In this document: piece by piece, positions 7,853 through 17,391 of the stretch | Numbering within the stretch: the first letter of the stretch is position 1 | Layout of the letters: every line of letters begins with the position of its first letter | Assembly (NCBI RefSeq): GCF_018219455.1 | Contig: NZ_CP056122.1 | Span: forward strand, 3,720,001-3,784,000 | From: Moritella sp. 5 | GTDB taxonomy: Bacteria; Pseudomonadota; Gammaproteobacteria; Enterobacterales; Moritellaceae | Reading direction: 5' to 3' | Length of the DNA: 64,000 bases | Made by a program: the position numbers and the translations under genes | Notes under the pieces: model-generated | Told to the model about the DNA's origin: nothing | Database searches by the model: none | The model's input: the letters and a program-made list of their open reading frames with translations, nothing else

Positions 7853-9871
7853 CTAATTATCCAATGATAAAACCAAAAAGCAGACTTTATCGAAGAAGAT
7901 ATTCTCTACGTAGTCAAAAGTATCAATTATCTCAAATCCAATTTTCTGATATATTGCCAGAGCATCGCTGCTCTCATAAACAGTCAGTACCACCCTTTTA
8001 CAGTCGTGCGATAGCGCTTCATTTTTGATTTTCTTTAATACCTGAGAGAAGATCCCTTTACCTCTTGCATTATGTGTTAGCGCCACAGTACTAATAAAAT
8101 AGTCACTATCTTGTAAGTTGCTCATAACAAAATCATCGTAAGCTTTATCAACGACTTTCATTTCATCGCGATAATAATATTGGCTATCAATGTCATCATA
8201 CTGAGTACTGGTGCCCGCAATAACGAAACCTAAAAAAACATTATCCGACTGGTAGTCATAAATACCCTGTAGCAGAGATAAATAAGGTTCAATATTTTGC
8301 TTTTTCTGTAATTCAATTAGATTCAATCCAAGCGTATTGCCAGCAGAACAGTATTCAAGATAACTCGTTTCAAATATCAACTTAGCCATTTGGTGTCTAT
8401 CAGTATTACTCGTTAATTCACCGGGCAAAAATTTAACCGCACGTCTTGCCATCAAACGGCTAGCAGGACTTAAAGAAGGTGCATTAAATGCTGATACTGA
8501 ATTTACCTCATGCCAGTATTTACCCAGCTCAATGGCTTGATAATTATTCGCTAACATAAAGTCACCGAATACATCATTAACACGGTCTAAATTATTATCA
8601 TTACTCAATACATTGTAGTAATGGTAATGTTTAATATCAGAACGAAGTTGCAATGGGTAAGCCATTCTCGGCACTTCATCTACGGCGTATACATCACCCA
8701 TTTTAGCAAGCTCAAGCGGATTATCCAGCGTCCAATTTACATTCTGCAAGTTAGCAATACAGCTATCATAGCTTTGCCCCTCATCCTTATCTAAAGGGAA
8801 ATAAATGCCAGTAATAATGTCATGGGTTAAACGCATACCACGCATACCACAAAGTACAGGTTCTGTCTGATGGTTAAATAATACTGAGTAAGTTTGTGTG
8901 AGTTCATCGTGACTGATAAAACTACAACCTATGTGTTGCTTCCATTCATCATAGAGTTGTTCAAAAACGGAAAGTTCAAATGCCCTATTACGATGAGGCA
9001 TATCTTCTGGCAAGCAAATGTATTGCTGATGCAATTTATTAAGAATATCGCGTAATGAGTGATTATTTTTTTTAGCTACAATCAACCCTGTTTCATCAAG
9101 AAACAAATTCATCCAATTTAGATGATGCACTTCCCATTCACCAGCATCATCTAGGACATAATGACAATAATTAGGCATTTCAGGCTTAGCTAAAAAAGTG
9201 GTTGCCGGTTTGTATGGAATGGTATCGCTATCCATATAAATGCCGCCAAATTCAATCATAATAAGAAATCTAAAATAATCTGACAACGTCGCGTAATAGC
9301 AGTTGTCATGCAGTAAACTTACCGCACTCACATATGCTTTTGCATTGAATGATAATAATGAGGATAAAGAATTAACGTGAGAAACATGTTCATCGAATAC
9401 ATAACTACCCAGAGTATGGTCTCCGGCTCCACCAGTCGCGATGAAATGAGGATCGTTACTTAACTGCTCTGCATCCCATACCCACAATATGCTCTTGTAA
9501 GCTGTATCATTAATGGCACTAATAGCTAAATCCCATTGCACCATTGCTTTTTTCGTTGTCTCCGGTAAACCACCACCCATCCAAATTCGATGAATGAGTT
9601 TTTCGCTTTCCTCTAGAACTTGAGAAGGTACCGCTATTAATGATGAACACTGATTAATATCGAGTTTATCATTGTGTTTACTGACCCATGCTCTAAATCC
9701 TTCAAGCTGAGAATGAAATTGGTTTTTTCTCTCTTTACTCTCTTCTCTATTTTTCTGAATATATTTTTGTAAATTCATAAAGTCTATTTTAAGACTTTTT
9801 ATTCTTTTTTCGAACTCAACTTGATAAAGGCTATTTTCAAGTTCATCTATCGCTAATTCTATAGTTTTCAT
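7853..9871 (-). CDS. TcdA/TcdB-like glycosyltransferase fused to a GNAT acetyltransferase
   Basis: 672 residues in three parts. Residues 1-60 are charged and helical, probably a coiled coil. Residues about 90-400 resemble the sugar-transferase domain of large clostridial toxins and related bacterial enzymes: IHRIWMGGGLPE near 93, then SDYFRFLIMIEFGGIYMDSD near 197-216, which carries the DxD metal and nucleotide-sugar site, and NHSLRDIL near 270. Residues about 535-665 form a GNAT domain with the acetyl-CoA loop ARGKGIF near 602 and the IYQKIGF segment near 640. No signal peptide. The ATG lies 16 bases behind the speB stop, arguing for translational linkage with polyamine synthesis. Substrates are unknown; the domain calls are by motif only. 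Confidence 0.72.
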   Translation of the reverse strand: MKTIELAIDELENSLYQVEFEKRIKSLKIDFMNLQKYIQKNREESKERKNQFHSQLEGFRAWVSKHNDKLDINQCSSLIAVPSQVLEESEKLIHRIWMGGGLPETTKKAMVQWDLAISAINDTAYKSILWVWDAEQLSNDPHFIATGGAGDHTLGSYVFDEHVSHVNSLSSLLSFNAKAYVSAVSLLHDNCYYATLSDYFRFLIMIEFGGIYMDSDTIPYKPATTFLAKPEMPNYCHYVLDDAGEWEVHHLNWMNLFLDETGLIVAKKNNHSLRDILNKLHQQYICLPEDMPHRNRAFELSVFEQLYDEWKQHIGCSFISHDELTQTYSVLFNHQTEPVLCGMRGMRLTHDIITGIYFPLDKDEGQSYDSCIANLQNVNWTLDNPLELAKMGDVYAVDEVPRMAYPLQLRSDIKHYHYYNVLSNDNNLDRVNDVFGDFMLANNYQAIELGKYWHEVNSVSAFNAPSLSPASRLMARRAVKFLPGELTSNTDRHQMAKLIFETSYLEYCSAGNTLGLNLIELQKKQNIEPYLSLLQGIYDYQSDNVFLGFVIAGTSTQYDDIDSQYYYRDEMKVVDKAYDDFVMSNLQDSDYFISTVALTHNARGKGIFSQVLKKIKNEALSHDCKRVVLTVYESSDALAIYQKIGFEIIDTFDYVENIFFDKVCFLVLSLDN

Positions 9872-9887
9872 ATTTTAAATCATCACC

Positions 9888-10808
9888 TTATATTTTATGT
9901 GTCAGTGCCCATAAGTGCAGAATATCCGTTGCAATTGTCGCCGCGGCCAATGCGGTAATGTCCGCGTGATCATAAGCTGGTGCAACTTCAACGACATCCA
10001 TGCCGACAAGGTTAATCCCTACCAAGGCTCGTATTATCTGCAGGGCTTTATCAGACGTCATCCCACCACATACTGGCGTACCGGTACCGGGGGCAAAAGC
10101 AGGATCAAGGCAATCAATATCAAAAGTAAGATAAACAGGTCGATTTCCTACTTTTTCTTTAATGGCCGTAACAATTCTCTCAACAGACCAATCGTTTGCA
10201 GCTGTTGCATCGATGACATTGAAACCAAGCGTATTGCAATGCTCGGTTCGAATACCGATTTGTACTGAATGAGCAGGATCAATGAGTCCTTCTTTTGGCG
10301 CGTGATAGAACATGGTGCCATGATCGAACTGACTGCCTTGTTCATAAGTATCGGTATGCGCATCAAAATGGATTAATGCTAACTCTCCAAACTGCTTCGC
10401 ATGCGCTCGAAGCAGCGGAAGTGTCACAAAGTGATCCCCCCCAAAGGTGAGCATGGTTTTGCCTTGTTCAAGCAACCCAGTAGCATGCGCTTCTAATCTT
10501 TCGCACATCTGCGCCGCATCGCCACAATCAAACACAAGATCACCACAATCTGCCACCTTGATCGTTTTGAATAAATTAAATGACCATGGCCAACGTTTTC
10601 CCTCCCAAGCGAGGTTTGTCGATACTTGACGAATCGCATTTGGTCCCATACGACTGCCTGGACGACCCGTGGTAGCGATATCGAAAGGAACGCCTGTAAT
10701 AACGACATCAGCATCCGACTCTCTTGGTGAAAAATTAAGAGTCTGACGCAAAAAACCAAATGCATTGGCATAGAGTGAATAATCGGGATAGTTTTTTAGT
10801 GTTGCCAT
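9888..10808 (-). CDS. speB: Agmatinase SpeB
   Basis: 306 residues, the normal length. It hydrolyses agmatine to putrescine and urea. The manganese-binding motifs of the ureohydrolase family are complete: [18 protein letters not shown] and [20 protein letters not shown]. It follows speA by 88 bases, giving the arginine decarboxylase route from arginine to putrescine. Cytoplasmic. The next gene downstream is the glycosyltransferase-GNAT fusion, with only 16 bases between them, an uncommon neighbour for speB. Confidence 0.97.
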   Translation of the reverse strand: MATLKNYPDYSLYANAFGFLRQTLNFSPRESDADVVITGVPFDIATTGRPGSRMGPNAIRQVSTNLAWEGKRWPWSFNLFKTIKVADCGDLVFDCGDAAQMCERLEAHATGLLEQGKTMLTFGGDHFVTLPLLRAHAKQFGELALIHFDAHTDTYEQGSQFDHGTMFYHAPKEGLIDPAHSVQIGIRTEHCNTLGFNVIDATAANDWSVERIVTAIKEKVGNRPVYLTFDIDCLDPAFAPGTGTPVCGGMTSDKALQIIRALVGINLVGMDVVEVAPAYDHADITALAAATIATDILHLWALTHKI

Positions 10809-10896
10809 GAGGGTTTTCCTAATAAAAAATTGGGTCTAAACCCATTTTAGCGGTCTCATTCGCAGTCTGCGTAATAAGGCTATGATGATTGATTAA

Positions 10897-12816
10897 CTAG
10901 ATTCCATGGACATTTTCAAGATAGGTATATCCTTCAAGACCAAAAGCTAATTCTCGTAAGATCGCATCACGTTCGTGATCGTTTAGCTTTTCATTTGTCA
11001 TTTTTTTATATTGTTCTAAGAAAGCACTCGGCTCTAAATTGACGTAGCGTAAAACATCACTGACACTGTCACCACGCTCAATTTTTTCAATCTCATAACC
11101 TCCATTTGGCTTACTGCGTACTATCGCGGTATCAGTATTACCAAATAAGTTATGCATATTGCCTAAAATTTCTTGGTAAGCACCCACCATAAAAAAACCA
11201 ATACGATACGGTTTTTCGGGCGTCCAAGCTGGTACAGACAAACTATTTTCGATGCCTTGACTATCAACATATTGATCGATCACACCATCTGAATCACACG
11301 TTATATCTAACATAATTGCACGTCGGTCAGGGGCTTTGTGTAGCAGGCTTAAAGGGAGTACCGGAAAAATCTGACCGATACCCCAAGCGTCTGGTAGCGA
11401 TTGAAAAAGAGAGAAATTAACAAATAATTTATCGGCTAACCGCTCACGTACTTCATCTAATATAGGACGGTGAGCACGGTTATTCGTGGATAATTTTTTC
11501 TCTAATTCATAGCATAACCGCAAACTAATTTGTTCCGCCCAAGCACGTTCTATAAAACTCAGCATACCCACATTAAAAAGTGCATGAACTTCAGCCAAAT
11601 CGCTTTGGTTATCGTGATAAATTTCAACCAATGACCGCATATTAGGTTGTTCAGATAATGCTCTCCAAGAGGTCCATATATGGTGTAATATTTGCGGTGC
11701 ATCGACCGCAGGAGCTGAGATACTTTCTGACTTATAACTTTCTACGCCAGTAATATCAGTAATCAGTACGGCATGATGCGCGGTTAAGTTACGACCTGAC
11801 TCGGAGATAATACGTGGCATAGGTATCCCATATTCCGAACAAATATCTCTTAATGTATAGACAATATTATTCGCATACTCAGTGATGCTATAATTCATTG
11901 AGCAACTGCTTTGACAACGAGTTCCTTCATAATCAACAGCAAGTCCTCCGCCAACATCTACCGTTGTAATTCCAGCACCGAGTTTTTTAAGTTCAGCGTA
12001 AATACGTCCAGCTTCACTTACGCCCTTTCGTACATCACGAATATTAGTAATTTGTGAACCTAAATGGAAATGCACTAGCTGTAAACTATCTAGCATATTT
12101 CGTTCGCGTAATGTATTAATAACGACTAATACCTGTGATGCCGATAAACCAAACTTTGATTTTTCACCACCACTTGCTTGCCACTTCCCTTTACCTTGGG
12201 ATGTAAGACGGACACGCAAGCCAAGACGAGGTGTCACGTCTAGCTCAGCTGATTCTTGAAGAATAATTTTCAACTCGGATAATTTTTCAAGCACAATATA
12301 AACTTCATGTCCGAGCTTTTCGCCAATTAAAGCGAGACGAATATATTCTCGATCTTTGTAGCCATTACAAATAATCACTGAACTGGCTTCTTGTGCCATA
12401 GCCAAAACCGCCATTAACTCCGGTTTACTGCCCGCCTCTAAACCAAGTTGACGTAACTGTTTAGCATGTTTACTTTTTAATATCTCGCCAACGACATCTC
12501 GCTGCTGGTTAACCTTAATCGGGTAAACAGCAAGGTAATCACCTTGATAGCCATACTGCGCAATGGCCTGATTAAAAATGCGACAAAGCGTATCAACGCG
12601 GTGATGCATAATTTCAGGAAAACGTACTAATACGGGAAGCGAGGCTCCCGCCTCAACAAGTTCGTCAGCAAGTGACTCCAATCCGATGATGTTATTTGGG
12701 CTGTTACTATCTGGACGAACAATCATGGAACCATCTTTGGCAATATCAAAATAGTTCTTGCTCCAGTAAGGAATATTATACAATTCACGTGCGTTATTAA
12801 TTGTCCATTCTTTCAT
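10897..12816 (-). CDS. speA: Biosynthetic arginine decarboxylase SpeA
   Basis: 639 residues, typical for the biosynthetic PLP enzyme that turns arginine into agmatine. The PLP lysine lies in [14 protein letters not shown] near residue 100, and the glycine-rich phosphate loop reads [14 protein letters not shown]. The catalytic cysteine region [10 protein letters not shown] near residue 510 is also present (as [12 protein letters not shown]). It is the first gene of the leftward run speA-speB-transferase-MATE and has a 650-base upstream region. Cytoplasmic. Confidence 0.97.
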   Translation of the reverse strand: MKEWTINNARELYNIPYWSKNYFDIAKDGSMIVRPDSNSPNNIIGLESLADELVEAGASLPVLVRFPEIMHHRVDTLCRIFNQAIAQYGYQGDYLAVYPIKVNQQRDVVGEILKSKHAKQLRQLGLEAGSKPELMAVLAMAQEASSVIICNGYKDREYIRLALIGEKLGHEVYIVLEKLSELKIILQESAELDVTPRLGLRVRLTSQGKGKWQASGGEKSKFGLSASQVLVVINTLRERNMLDSLQLVHFHLGSQITNIRDVRKGVSEAGRIYAELKKLGAGITTVDVGGGLAVDYEGTRCQSSCSMNYSITEYANNIVYTLRDICSEYGIPMPRIISESGRNLTAHHAVLITDITGVESYKSESISAPAVDAPQILHHIWTSWRALSEQPNMRSLVEIYHDNQSDLAEVHALFNVGMLSFIERAWAEQISLRLCYELEKKLSTNNRAHRPILDEVRERLADKLFVNFSLFQSLPDAWGIGQIFPVLPLSLLHKAPDRRAIMLDITCDSDGVIDQYVDSQGIENSLSVPAWTPEKPYRIGFFMVGAYQEILGNMHNLFGNTDTAIVRSKPNGGYEIEKIERGDSVSDVLRYVNLEPSAFLEQYKKMTNEKLNDHERDAILRELAFGLEGYTYLENVHGI

Positions 12817-13467
12817 TCATTCATCCTTAATGACTGGCATTGCCGCAGAGCGGTTTACAACCCACTTAATTCGCCCTGATAATTAAGATAATTATAAACA
12901 GCGGTAAACCTTATTATCAATGGGTTATGGTCATTATATTTAAAATAAAATCGTTCACAAAAAACAACAATAAATTTAACATCGTAAAAAGTTAATTTAA
13001 ATCAATCGATTATATGGTAAGGGATAGCTTGATTGTAAATGTTTAAACACGGGTATAATTAAAGAAAAGGTAGAATATAAAAATAATGTTAGAGTTTATA
13101 CTTAAACAGTATGTTGACACAAAACTTTATTCACAAGGCACAATAAGATAAGGTAGAAAAGGGATACAACAGTATTATCAAGTGCTTAGCCAGCGCACAT
13201 ATGAACAAAATAGGTTTATCATTGTTATGATATGTAATGAAAATACATTATCTAACCCAATCACGGGATGAAACAGAAGGAATCGAGAGCTGTTAGCCAT
13301 TTTTCTGCGCGGTTTATAAAATAACCATTCTTGATTTAGTGCAAAAATTTTAAAATTGACTCTAATTAGGTCAAAAACACAGAGCTTTTAGGACATTATC
13401 CTGTTAAATTAAAGAGGATTTATTTTAATAGCTTTTCATCAATTTTCATGAAAAATAGGGTGTACAA
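12817..13467. other. Divergent intergenic region, speA / yeeX
   Basis: About 650 bases, very A+T-rich, holding the divergent promoters of speA (leftward) and yeeX (rightward). A TTGACT at about 13358 may be a -35 element for yeeX. No further coding frame with a ribosome-binding site, hairpin terminator or recognised riboswitch was seen. Confidence 0.5.
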
Positions 13468-13770
13468 ATGAATAATGCTTTTGATGTAGTAAAAAGTGCT
13501 CGTCGTAAAAACAAGCTAAAACGTGAGATCCTCGATAACGCAAAGAAGATCCGTGATAACCAAAAACGTGTCGACCTACTTGATAACCTACTCGATTATC
13601 TTACGCCAGAAATGACTCAAGCAGAGATTGTTGAAATCATTGCGAACATGAAGTCAGATTATGAAGACCGTGTAGATGACCACATCATTACCGGTGCTGA
13701 ACTATCTAAAGAGCGCCGTGAAATTAGCAAAAAGATTAAAGCAATAACAAAAGCTGTTCACGAAAAATAA
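13468..13770 (+). CDS. yeeX: YeeX family protein (DUF496)
   Basis: 100 residues, all charged helix. The family hallmark [10 protein letters not shown] with [13 protein letters not shown] behind it, then [11 protein letters not shown] and [13 protein letters not shown], match E. coli YeeX closely. The family has no firm function; the sequence predicts a coiled-coil cytoplasmic protein. An AGGG sequence lies before the ATG. It is a single-gene unit with its own terminator downstream. Confidence 0.93.
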   Translation: MNNAFDVVKSARRKNKLKREILDNAKKIRDNQKRVDLLDNLLDYLTPEMTQAEIVEIIANMKSDYEDRVDDHIITGAELSKERREISKKIKAITKAVHEK

Positions 13771-13851
13771 GAAGAAATCGAACGCCATACACCTACACGA
13801 TAATCCGCGCCCTAAATAAATCTAATAAGCGGATATCAATATTGAGATAAG

Positions 13852-13890
13852 CACCAGATACACAAGTACACTTGCGAGGTCTGGTGTTTT
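13852..13890 (+). terminator. Intrinsic terminator of yeeX
   Basis: CACCAGA (13852-13858) pairs with TCTGGTG (13880-13886) and is followed by TTTT. It lies 80 bases behind the yeeX stop and before the convergent ABC ATPase gene. Confidence 0.7.
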
Positions 13891-13996
13891 ATCTTAATGC
13901 ACAGCTTAATTCGTCTCCGTAAGTACCCTTGCCAATACATCCCACACAATAACGCACACGAATAACTAAAGATCTAAAATTAGGATGAAAGTAATA

Positions 13997-14770
13997 CTAA
14001 GCGATATACTGCGCATCGAGTAAATCGTAGCCTGAGTTCGAAGCAACCTTGTTTAACCTAATATTAAACATATTCTCAGCTAACTGAGAATTTAAAGTAG
14101 TTGGTGTAGGCCCTTGAGCAAAACAAGCCCCTTGGTGCAACGCTATCATTTGCGGACAAAAGCGACTAGCCAAATTTAAGTCATGAATGGCTATAATACA
14201 CAGCATATTATGCTGTTTTATATAGTCAGCTAATAACATCATTACCTGCAGCTGCCGCGATAAATCTAAGGCGCTGGTAGGTTCATCTAAAAGCAATACA
14301 TCGGGATTACGGATCAAGCCCTGACCAATGCCCACAAGTTGTTTTTGACCACCACTTAAATCCGCTAAAAATTGATTAGCTAAATCACTGATATTAAGAA
14401 GCTGCATAATATCACTGACTTTTTTCTCTTTCGATTGTTGATTTATTGATTCAGATGCTAGATTAAGGGCAAGCATTAAGCCTTCAAAAACCGTCAAGCG
14501 AATATGGTAATCCGTTAGCTGAGGCACATAACAAACCGCTAAACTACGCTGTTTGCTAGGTATTCGATCGAGGTCCTGACCTTCTAGCATTATTTTTCCA
14601 CTACGGTTTTTGGTAATACCTGCAATCAAACGAAACAAGCTCGATTTCCCCGTACCATTCGCGCCAATTAATGCCGTTAATACGCCTCGGTTAACACTTG
14701 CTATATTAAGGTTATTTAAGACCTTCTTTTTACCGTAACTAAGGTTGATATTTGACATTGATAAAGCCAT
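13997..14770 (-). CDS. Siderophore/iron ABC importer, ATP-binding protein
   Basis: About 257 residues from the ATG at 14770, two bases behind the permease stop; a longer in-frame start at 14812 would lie inside the permease gene. It powers uptake of ferric siderophore across the inner membrane. Walker A is GANGTGKSS, the signature LSGGQKQL and Walker B VLLLDEPTSAL; a switch histidine lies in AIHDLNLA. It belongs to the FecE/FhuC/BtuD group. Third gene of the leftward binding protein-permease-ATPase operon that faces the TonB receptor. Confidence 0.93.
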   Translation of the reverse strand: MALSMSNINLSYGKKKVLNNLNIASVNRGVLTALIGANGTGKSSLFRLIAGITKNRSGKIMLEGQDLDRIPSKQRSLAVCYVPQLTDYHIRLTVFEGLMLALNLASESINQQSKEKKVSDIMQLLNISDLANQFLADLSGGQKQLVGIGQGLIRNPDVLLLDEPTSALDLSRQLQVMMLLADYIKQHNMLCIIAIHDLNLASRFCPQMIALHQGACFAQGPTPTTLNSQLAENMFNIRLNKVASNSGYDLLDAQYIA

Positions 14771-14772
14771 TT

Positions 14773-15837
14773 TTATTTCTGCCTTATTGTAAAAATTAAA
14801 ATGAAGAAACAAGGAATACCAATCAAGGATGTGGTGATACCTATGGGTAACAAAGCACCACTAATTACTAATTTACTAAGGACACTAGCTAGCGATAATA
14901 GACTCGCCCCAACTAAAATACTGCCAGGTAAGAAAAAACGTTGGTCTTCACCGAGTAATAAACGTGCTATATGAGGGGCCACTAAACCGACAAAACCTAT
15001 GGTGCCAACAAATGCCACGGCAACCGAGGCTAATAACGCACAAGCCAACAAGGAAAATAAACGTAACCTATCTACATTAACCCCCATACTTCTGGCTTGT
15101 TCATCACCAAAACGTAACGCCGTTAATTGGTCTCGGTAGCAGAAAAAAAAGGTCAACATACTGAGTAATACCACAAGACAAATCATTACTTTTTCAAAAC
15201 TGGCCCGCGCAAGAGACCCTAAGGTCCAAAAGACCAATTGTTGTAAGGCATCTTCACTGGCTATGTATTGTAAAAAAGCTAACAAGGCATTAAAACTAAA
15301 CATCAAGGCAATTCCGGCTAATACCAAGGTTTGATAACCCACGCCCCGCATCTTACTGATGGCAAACAACACCAGAGCACTGAGCATGGCAAATAGAAAC
15401 GCATTAACCGATACGATGTATATGCCAGCAACAGGCAACACAGCCCAATCCAAAACAAAAGTTAAAGCAGCGCCAAAGGCGGCTGCAGCAGAGATCCCGA
15501 GGGTAAAGGGATCAGCCAGCGGATTATTTAAAATAGTTTGCATCTGCGCACCAGCACAAGCCAGCATAGCTCCCACCAACATAGCAATCAGGGCGATGGG
15601 CATGCGTATTTGCCACAGAATTAAATCTAATTTAGGATCTGGGCAGTCCACTAAACAGGCACCGACCTCAAGCAAGCCATAACTGCTTGGCCCTGAGCTT
15701 AAATCCCAAATAAAACTAAATACTAATAAAACACTTAATGCCAATAAAATGAATGACTTAATTAAACGCTGGCGACGATAGAAAAAATGCTGCTGAGTGA
15801 TAACAAGCTGAGAACTGCTCACGGTAATTGACTCCAA
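14773..15837 (-). CDS. Siderophore/iron ABC importer, FecCD-type permease
   Basis: 354 residues with about nine to ten membrane segments. Family hallmarks are NNPLADPFTLGISAAAAFG near residue 90 and GLVAPHIARLLLGEDQR near 275, the latter contacting the ATPase. FecCD/BtuC-type permeases form a homodimeric channel for siderophore or B12. The start overlaps the end of the binding-protein gene by 19 bases, indicating translational coupling. Confidence 0.95.
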   Translation of the reverse strand: MESITVSSSQLVITQQHFFYRRQRLIKSFILLALSVLLVFSFIWDLSSGPSSYGLLEVGACLVDCPDPKLDLILWQIRMPIALIAMLVGAMLACAGAQMQTILNNPLADPFTLGISAAAAFGAALTFVLDWAVLPVAGIYIVSVNAFLFAMLSALVLFAISKMRGVGYQTLVLAGIALMFSFNALLAFLQYIASEDALQQLVFWTLGSLARASFEKVMICLVVLLSMLTFFFCYRDQLTALRFGDEQARSMGVNVDRLRLFSLLACALLASVAVAFVGTIGFVGLVAPHIARLLLGEDQRFFLPGSILVGASLLSLASVLSKLVISGALLPIGITTSLIGIPCFFILIFTIRQK

Positions 15838-16919
15838 AAAATGCCTGAAGATTGAAATGGCATAAACTGCTTATGATATTCTTGCCAAACTTGCTGTGGA
15901 TTCAAATCGCTAAACAAGCTCGGGTGCATCCACTTAGCCATCATCTGAATAGCGACAAAATAACCCGGGTGGTTATAAAATTGATGCCATATTACATATA
16001 CCTGTTTATTTTTTACCACTGGCATTTGTGACCAACCAGTTCGCTGTACTAAGGCTTGCATACCTGAGTCGACTAGGGTTTGCTGCGCCGAATAACCCAG
16101 TGGCGGAGAAATGCTCTGTTTTTTATGGGACCAGTCACCTGCTGTGGCGATCATAATATCAAAATCTTCTACCAGCAGGGTTTCCGGGTTTAAATCCACG
16201 GAAACCCCCGAGGTTTTGCTACTTCCCCAATTTTTTCCGCCAGCCATCTCGGCAAATGCACCAAAATTGGCTTGACCAAAAATGCGGCAACAAGCCGGAC
16301 CATTAATTCCAGCTGCACGTTCAAGTAATACTAGGGGTTGCTTATATTTATTTTCCGCTAACCTTTGTTCGACAATATCCAATTGCTTTTGCACAAAACT
16401 AGAGAACTTTTGTGCCTGCGCTTGGCGCCCTAAAACCTCCCCGAGAATGTTCATACTCGGTAAAAGGTTACTACTTAAATCATGGCGATAATCAATAAAT
16501 AAATAGGGAATAGACAAAGCATCAAGACGGTTTAATGTTTCCGATTGCTGTAAACTTTCCCGATAATTAAGACTAAATATGACTAAGTCTGCATTTAAGC
16601 TAAAGGCTTGCTCAACGTCAAATTGACCAGTGTTAGGTCTCCCCACAGTTGGCTTATTAAGGAATGATGGATACAACTCAGTGAGTTTTTGCCAAGTGCC
16701 TCGATCGGCTTTAGCCAGATCATCAGCCATAGCGCGAATATTATGTCCTGGATTCTGAGGCTGCAGCGCCATCACCAAGTACATCATACGCCCTTCAGAA
16801 AGAATAATATTCTTTGGTAGTTGCTCGAATATGACCTGTCTGCCGCTCAGGTCTGAAACCACAAAAGCCTTACCTACATTAGGTAAAACTAAAAAAATCA
16901 GCAAAATAAGCCGTCTCAT
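15819..16919 (-). CDS. Siderophore/iron ABC importer, periplasmic binding protein
   Basis: 366 residues with an N-terminal signal peptide (MRRLILLIFLVLPNVGKAF) and no lipobox, so a free periplasmic protein. The rest fits the FecB/FhuD type III binding fold (Peripla_BP_2), with a linker helix in the middle and the GGKNWG segment. First gene of the leftward importer operon; its promoter region carries Fur-box-like palindromes. The ligand is presumably the ferric siderophore made by the synthetases encoded nearby, though this is inferred from position. Confidence 0.9.
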   Translation of the reverse strand: MRRLILLIFLVLPNVGKAFVVSDLSGRQVIFEQLPKNIILSEGRMMYLVMALQPQNPGHNIRAMADDLAKADRGTWQKLTELYPSFLNKPTVGRPNTGQFDVEQAFSLNADLVIFSLNYRESLQQSETLNRLDALSIPYLFIDYRHDLSSNLLPSMNILGEVLGRQAQAQKFSSFVQKQLDIVEQRLAENKYKQPLVLLERAAGINGPACCRIFGQANFGAFAEMAGGKNWGSSKTSGVSVDLNPETLLVEDFDIMIATAGDWSHKKQSISPPLGYSAQQTLVDSGMQALVQRTGWSQMPVVKNKQVYVIWHQFYNHPGYFVAIQMMAKWMHPSLFSDLNPQQVWQEYHKQFMPFQSSGIFWSQLP

Positions 16920-17110
16920 TAATTAACGTTATCGCCCTTTATTTGAATGCATAACTATTTAAATTAATTACTATAAGTAAGCAATAAGTTGGATGGCGCA
17001 CCTAAAGTGTCAAGCTAATAACTTAGCTTCGACATATCCCCATATCTTACATTCATTATCCTAGCGCCTGTAAAATTAAACGTTGCAAATTTACTACATA
17101 ACCACCAAGT

Positions 17111-17143
17111 AGTAAATGCAAATGGAAATAATTTTCATTTACT
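17111..17143. promoter_or_regulatory. Fur box-like palindrome (importer side)
   Basis: AGTAAATG (17111-17118) and CATTTACT (17136-17143) flank a near-perfect inner palindrome AAATGGAAATAATTTTCATT. It lies about 190 bases upstream of the binding-protein start. The design resembles Fur repressor sites, which would switch the importer off when iron is plentiful. Confidence 0.6.
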
Positions 17144-17251
17144 ACTGTTGGATAATTAAAACATATACATATGATCGAGAAAGATACTTGATAAAAAAAC
17201 GCTAATTCTAAATTATTTATATAACCATTTTATCTCGACAACGCAATACAT

Positions 17252-17274
17252 AGTAATGATAATGATTTGCATTT
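17252..17274. promoter_or_regulatory. Fur box-like site in the divergent promoter
   Basis: AATGATAATGATTTGCATTT matches most positions of the 19-base Fur consensus (GATAATGATAATCATTATC). It lies between the two divergent iron operons, about 120 bases upstream of the receptor start. Confidence 0.65.
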
Positions 17275-17345
17275 GAGCTGTATGTATTTATAATACCTCG
17301 GATTTAGTTATATTATCCCGATGAATAAAGACAGTAATAACGTGT

Positions 17346-17362
17346 ATAGATAATGATTATCT
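17346..17362. promoter_or_regulatory. Fur box-like palindrome directly before the TonB receptor gene
   Basis: TAGATAATGATTATCTA is a palindrome apart from its central base and reads as overlapping GATAAT hexamers of the Fur site. It lies 30 bases before the chosen receptor start, where bound Fur would block transcription or an early step. Confidence 0.7.
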
Positions 17363-17391
17363 ACTTGTATAACAAAATGTATGGAGACATA

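Noticed and set aside
17353-17391. The upstream ATG of the TonB receptor as start
   Set aside because: It lies inside a Fur-like palindrome, has no ribosome site and would put 13 extra residues before the signal peptide.
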